NCBI GenBank assembly: GCA_028386065.3
Contig: JAKUCV010001365.1
Coordinates: 3,897 to 67,896, forward strand
DNA: 64,000 nucleotides
Origin: Turnera subulata
Lineage: Eukaryota; Streptophyta; Magnoliopsida; Malpighiales; Passifloraceae
Direction of reading: 5' to 3'
The translations under genes were made by a program, and so were the position numbers. The notes under the pieces were generated by a model. The model did not search any database, was not told the DNA's origin, and saw only the letters and a program-made list of their open reading frames with translations. Positions 58,739 to 64,000 of the stretch are shown here, piece by piece (position 1 is the stretch's first letter; every line of letters starts with the position of its first letter).

Positions 58739-61700
58739 TCACTTCCTGGGAAGGTTTGAACGGGGAAGGATGGTGTTAGCCAGCTCCTCATCTAACTTAA
58801 CCGGAAGCGGAGGCATCTGCTTCATTATTTCCGGACAATTGTCCATTCTGCAAAGAAATGAATCGAATCAGGGTTTTTTTATCCAGACAAAAGACAAGGA
58901 AAAGAAAGAAAAAAAGGAGAATCAATCATAAAGAACGTACATAAGTCTTGAAATTTGAACATCAGAGCAGCCAGTGTCAAGTTGAAAACTCCTAGTTTCT
59001 CTATCAATTCCACTTGTTTTCCTGGCACTAAAGTTAACCACTAAACCAAGCGTGGATGTGGAGAGCTAACTCTAGTTGTTGGAAACGAAGCCAAAGTTTT
59101 GCCAATCAAGAGGAAAGCATGCTCTCTTTCTTTCTCAGCCACCTTCTCTAGCAGGAGTCATTTTATATGGAGAATGGAAGACCTTGAGAATTGAGACATA
59201 GTCGGAAAGTACAAAAATATATGCCAAAAGGTTTTAACTTGCTAAGTGAGGTCTATTACTGAGTAGTAGTCTATTGATCTATGAACAAGGAGAATGTGTC
59301 CTTAAAGGATTGAAGACATCACAGCTATGAAAAAGATTTGTGTTTCATCATAAATAGGAAGTTTCACTAGCCCACAGAAGCGAGCTGACTTGATAAGCTT
59401 AGTAAAGAGGCTTCACGTTGGTTTCACCGCTAGCCTAAGCCTTCAAATGAAGTTATAACTCATGAGTGAATACCATTTAGAACTTAGAATGCAATCAATG
59501 TTGAAGCATTAGTTAAGCAAACCCACAAGTGAAGTACTAGAAAGAAAAAGCAGAGGGTGAAGAAATACAATAAATGATCACAGATTGACGCAATAAACAG
59601 TTTAAGAAGAAATCAGGACATACTCTTTCATAAGCTTCAAAAGGTTTTCACGAGTTTGATGAAGGAGACCGATGTTGTCCTGTATCTGAAAAGGAGAAGG
59701 GAAAAGATCAATTCTTGTAGCTGCTACTCATGCAGAAGTGACAATTAAACAGAAATCTACGGGTACACCAGACCAGTGTAAAAAACAAGTATGATGACAA
59801 TTCACCTGAAGGGTTGAAAAATTTGCAGAAATTTGATTGAAGGCCTGTGCATTTTGCTTAAGAAGTTCCCCAGTAACACCACCTATGCCTGCAAACAATG
59901 TAATGTAGCATCTCACGACAATAATATAATAACAACAGCTGAACAGCTAGTATATGTTTCATGTGTTGCAAATCGAAGAGGACTAGTCACAGGGCAGCTA
60001 TATCTTATTTAATTACTCCCAAAGTTTCTCCAACTCTAGTTAGGAGGTCGTACCCTAGTCAAAATCCTTTACAGCCATCAAAAACAGAAAAGGGGTTCCT
60101 CCCTAAAAAAAATTTCCTTCCAAATTTCAGAGATCTAAAATAATAGCACCCAATACAAGTGGAATACATCTTCAAAGGCGAGTCGCTGAGGCTAAATAAT
60201 CACCATCCACCAACTCAGTTAGAATCAGAAATCAGCTTTCCGAGTAATAAACCTATACTACACAATTTTTATTAATTAGTCCAACACATACACATCAAGA
60301 AGGCACAAACTAAAGAACAGAAATAAAAAAAAAAAAAAAAACCTTTGTGGTAATCAGCCTGTCAGAAGACATCAACATGATCCTAATTGAATCTCTAGAA
60401 GGGATCATAGAGCTTGGCAACTTATTTCCAGTAAGTAATTAAGTGAAACTCTATTTGCAGTCATAAGCTCAAGTGATGAGTATACAAGGCCTTTTTTTAC
60501 CATGATTGCTCAACATATCATATTCAGAGATATCTAGAACCCAGCACTCTAGCATCCACATAACAATTCTCAAAATTTGGACAAGTAAATTCTTTTCCAT
60601 AATAGGTAAAACAAAATTTAGGTTCTGTAACCTCATAAGTATGCTGTGTAGACTTTAAAGAGGGAAATAACGCACACATCCTCAGGGACACAGAAGGCCC
60701 ACAGTCAACATACCAACGCATGCCAATAAACCGATAGCAAACATAAGCCGATTCTAGATAACCGAGACACAACATGAGCATGTATCTTAGTTATTATGTG
60801 ACCACTTCTTCCTATCAAACAATTACAACATGAAGATTCTCCATTGCTGAAAAGAATTTAAAAATAGATCCAAATGTTTGAGATAAATCAATATATTATT
60901 GAAGCATAGGCAAAAGCTGGCAAACCAAAGTAACAATATCAACCTACAAAATTACAGTAGGTTTGATAAGGCAAAAATAACGCGTTTTGGTGCTTCAGAG
61001 AAGCAATCACACATAATTAAGAGAAGCAAAGAATCTCACCATCACACAGGAGGGTCTCATCATACTCTGTAGGCAACATTGGAGGAGCAAATGGAGGAAC
61101 GTTCGGGTTGGCCATGAAGTGAGATGCTTTTGCCGATGTATCCATGTATCTTTCCTGAGAAACAAATGAAGAATATATAAACTAAGCGTCAACAGCCCAA
61201 GAAAGAAAATTTACTTTTTAGGTAACCGATTCCTTCTACACATGTCTACTCTCTACTGCATGATGCCACGGGTAAGTTTCTGTCAGGAAACGCCTTCGCT
61301 TTTTATAATTGGTAACTGCTGAAATACAAACAGTTCACCTACCAAATTTGTCACCAGATTACTACAAATTTAAGTACGCTCATCAACTCCAGGGTGCCAC
61401 TTACAAACATGCAACACGTGACCTGAATGTTAAGCTATAAATGGTGTTGTTCTGGCTAAAGTTTATCCCTACGCAATTGTCCTTATCTCCACAAGAATAC
61501 CCAAATATGCATCATGCAAATGCATTTCTCACTTTGTCTGATAAATGTTGTGAGCCAATGGTACAAGACTCGCACCGTGCCCAATTACATAGTACCGTGA
61601 AAAGTTTAGAGGCGATATGTCAAGGAAATTTAGAGAAGTAAAGTTGGTACAGATTCTAAATCAATCTAGATAAAGTAAATGTTGATATTCAAGGTAAGCC

Positions 61701-63508
61701 CATGAAATTTCAGGATGAGTATCTAGTGCCAAACAGCTAGATGTGCTCAGTTTTTTCTCTTTTTTTTCCCGATGCTAGATGTGCTCAGGTAGGTGCAATT
61801 TTTGAATTAGATTGTGCTACTTTAAAATCGAACTGTTCTTTGTAGCGTCTGCAGGGGTGGCTTTTATTCTGGACATTCTTCATTTGCTCTGCCTTTTTTC
61901 TACGCATTTATGGCATGGTGCTTGAACCCTTCAGGCTGCTCATGGCCAGATTAATCATTGATGATACAACCATGTCTGAAGCAGATACTAAACCAGAAAC
62001 AAAGTGAACAAATTGCTGGAAGCAGCCGGATTCAGCAGCACCTTGCATGCCTTATGGCAATGAATTCCGTAGTTACAAACTTCTCGACTCAAGATGAAAG
62101 ACCACGCATTTGTTGACAATTCATACGTGCAATATGTTGGCCACACGGCATAAGCTAATTCATTTAAAACCAGAGCTAAGTATCTAGAGAACAGGTTGCA
62201 GAAAACAAAATAATAATAATAATAATAGTAACAGTAATAGATTTCAAAAGCTCAGGCTACCATAAACAAGAAGTGGTAATACCTTTTTATCTTTGCTTTT
62301 CCTCATAAAATTGTCTTCCTTCCTTCTCTTGCTATTTTCCTTTTTCTGAAGAAAACGCAATGAATGGCTTTGGTCAATTTCACATAAAACAACAGTTACA
62401 GAAAGTAATATAAAATACGCAGCATTACCTCTCAAGTAGAAACATAAACGTAGACCACTACATGATCTACCTTAACTCTAGTTTTTTTTCAAATTTCTTT
62501 TAATTGTAACAATGTAAAATCACACAAAACATGCATCGTAAATGGCTCATCATTTAATTAACTACTATATATCTGGTCCAATAAGAAAGAAATGCCCGAT
62601 TCCAGTTTATTGAAATGAACATCAAAGTAATCAACAAAGCTATTTACTATAAGGACAGATTTCAGGCAACAACAGAAGTAACATATCTTACAGTCATCCA
62701 TCTGCAACGTAATGCCACATCCCGCACATTCTTGTTTTGAAGCTGCAAAGCTATCTTTGCATAACGCATGACAACTGATTCAGATGCAAATCTGCACGGA
62801 AGTAGCAAAATCATATGATCAAAATCAGCCAATTCTCAGTGGTACCATCAATTCCAGAGTAGCCTGTCCCTGAAGGATGACAAAATTAACCAGCCGCTAC
62901 TGTAAGGAATTTACTTCATAAAACTTCCTAACCTAAAGTCTGATATGGAGTTCAAAAGAAAGATTGCCGCGCAGTCCCATTGCAGTGGTTATTAAAGCAA
63001 CTATCGTGTTAGTTCAGTTCCAGCAATATTATGAAAGCATTCTCGAACCGCAAGTAACCTATACTAACTAACGCAAACAAATAATAGGGAGCTAACTTAT
63101 AAACAACAAAAAGTTAATATTCAACCTAACAATTTGACAACCTACAAGGCAAAAACTAAGCAATAATCCACTAAACCCATACTCAGAAAGAACAATGGAA
63201 AGAATCAAGCACCTAACTGAAAAACCATGACACTGAACAATAATTCGAAATTTCAACAAATAAGTGGACAGGAACAGCACGAACCTTAAACAAATCAATA
63301 GAAACACAAAAGCAACGTACCTGACCAATCCTTCCTCGAGTATTGCCTGCTCTTCGACGGTCCACTCTGTGGAGATACCCGGGTTATGCTTCAAAGTCGA
63401 GCCCGAACTCTCCTGACCCGAGTTTCCATTACTCGGGTTGGCTCCATTGAAAGCAGAGCGGGCATGATTAGCGTCTTGGTGGTGATGCGTCCCGGATGAA
63501 TTCGCCAT
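58739..63508 (-). CDS. SANT/Myb-like protein with DUF3755 C-terminal region
   Basis: Exons 63321-63508, 62692-62791, 62283-62345, 61040-61154, 59806-59888, 59624-59685 and 58739-58847 splice with consistent phases to 239 residues. After a Gly/Asn/Ser-rich N-terminus (MANSSGTHHHQDANH) comes a SANT-like motif: STEWTVEEQAILEEGLVR, MRYAKIALQLQNKNVRDVAL and RCRWM. A basic stretch (KKENSKRRKEDNFMRKSKDK) may be a nuclear localisation signal. The C-terminal half, IGGVTGELLKQNAQAFNQIS, IQDNIGLLHQTRENLLKLMK and MPPLPVKLDEELANTILPR, fits the DUF3755 family. Nuclear, chromatin- or transcription-related function is inferred from the SANT fold only. The in-frame TTG upstream of the ATG is ignored. No defect is seen. 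Confidence 0.88.
61736..61788 (-). mobile_element. tail-only retroposon stub (poly-T) in an intron of the SANT gene
   Basis: Exact 15-bp repeat GCTAGATGTGCTCAG at 61736-61750 and 61774-61788. The 23-nt insert starts with T-runs (TTTTTTCTCTTTTTTTT) adjoining the first repeat and ends CCCGAT. Confidence 0.7.
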
Positions 63509-64000
63509 AAGAACCAACCAATCAATCTCTTCTCAATAATACGATTATGTACATGAAAAAAGCTCAGTTCTTGAGCTTATATCAATATCAAGTAATCAAC
63601 CAACGACGATGACGCAGCGCCTCCTCCCGGACTCTTGACGATTGGCCGTTAGTTCCCGCCAAACCCAGGTTCCCGCCACGAAATGAGAAGAAACCCAGAT
63701 TGAAAACGATGTCAAGGTTGAATCTTTGGCGATAAATAACAGAAAAGGAGAAGCTTTCGATTCTGGGTTTTGTTGGTTTGTGTGTGTATATACAAGTATT
63801 GGGTTTTTTGTGTGTTGTGTGAGACTGAAGGGAGCTCAAACGAAGACGAAATTCAAGAGGGGGAGAGAGAGGGGGTGGTGATGTACGGAAAAGGAAAGGG
63901 AAAGGTTTGAAGGTGGAAACGAAAGCAGGAATTTTTTTATTATTCCTCTGTGTTCTCTCCAAATTGTGATTTTGATTGATTATGGGTGTTTGTTTAACAA
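63509..64000 (-). promoter_or_regulatory. leader and promoter side of the SANT/DUF3755 gene
   Basis: On the minus strand this is upstream of the ATG at 63508. It holds a CT-rich stretch (63850-63885, inverse GA-rich on +) typical of plant leaders. No TATA box was convincingly placed and no coding exon was seen up to the window edge. Confidence 0.35.

Overview
This is nuclear DNA from a flowering plant, most likely a eudicot. Genes have short exons and GT-AG introns, intergenic DNA is AT-rich, and the recognisable genes are plant families: ribosomal protein eL38, a SHORT-ROOT-type GRAS factor, an ASCH-domain protein, a plant four-helix membrane protein and a SANT/DUF3755 protein. I cannot name the species. 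No organellar or bacterial operon structure, CRISPR array or convincing tRNA gene was seen.

The left part (1 to about 37.2 kb) is a gene graveyard. It holds two pieces of a BAG6-like ubiquitin-domain gene, three broken copies of a prephenate/aspartate aminotransferase (PAT) gene, a broken and an intact copy of one F-box gene, a SET-domain remnant (ATXR5/6 type), an ABCC-transporter half-gene without its Walker B motif, and a WRN-exonuclease-like gene cut by a retroelement. Between them lie a LINE that has lost its reverse transcriptase, a probable solo LTR, two TIR elements with hAT-like features, a hAT-like element carrying one exon of a Lon protease gene (33278-34502), and an inverted segmental duplication (about 20.6-21.3 kb against 32.7-34.6 kb).

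The right part (about 38.2-64 kb) is ordinary single-copy gene space, all on the minus strand: RPL38 (38206-39292), a SHR-like GRAS gene carrying an apparent 13-bp frameshifting deletion (41966-43332), an ASCH-domain gene (47023-51336) with a suspicious exon duplication beside an N, a multi-pass membrane protein gene (51882-55375), and a SANT/DUF3755 gene (58739-63508).

Two observations stand out. (1) At 26921-29693 a very young gag-protease-only copia-type element has 957-bp terminal repeats that contain coding sequence, the canonical polypurine tract and a normal short LTR. A 5-bp target duplication shows that this extended form is what integrated. It is best explained by plus-strand priming about 600 nt upstream of the usual site. 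(2) Across the window there are about a dozen 'tail-only' insertions: 11-25 nt of poly(A) or poly(T), flanked by 10-20 bp direct repeats and obeying the polarity rule of target-primed reverse transcription. Several tails match the 3' ends of LINEs in the same window. They look like aborted LINE-driven insertions, and a duplicated locus supplies a related site without one of them.
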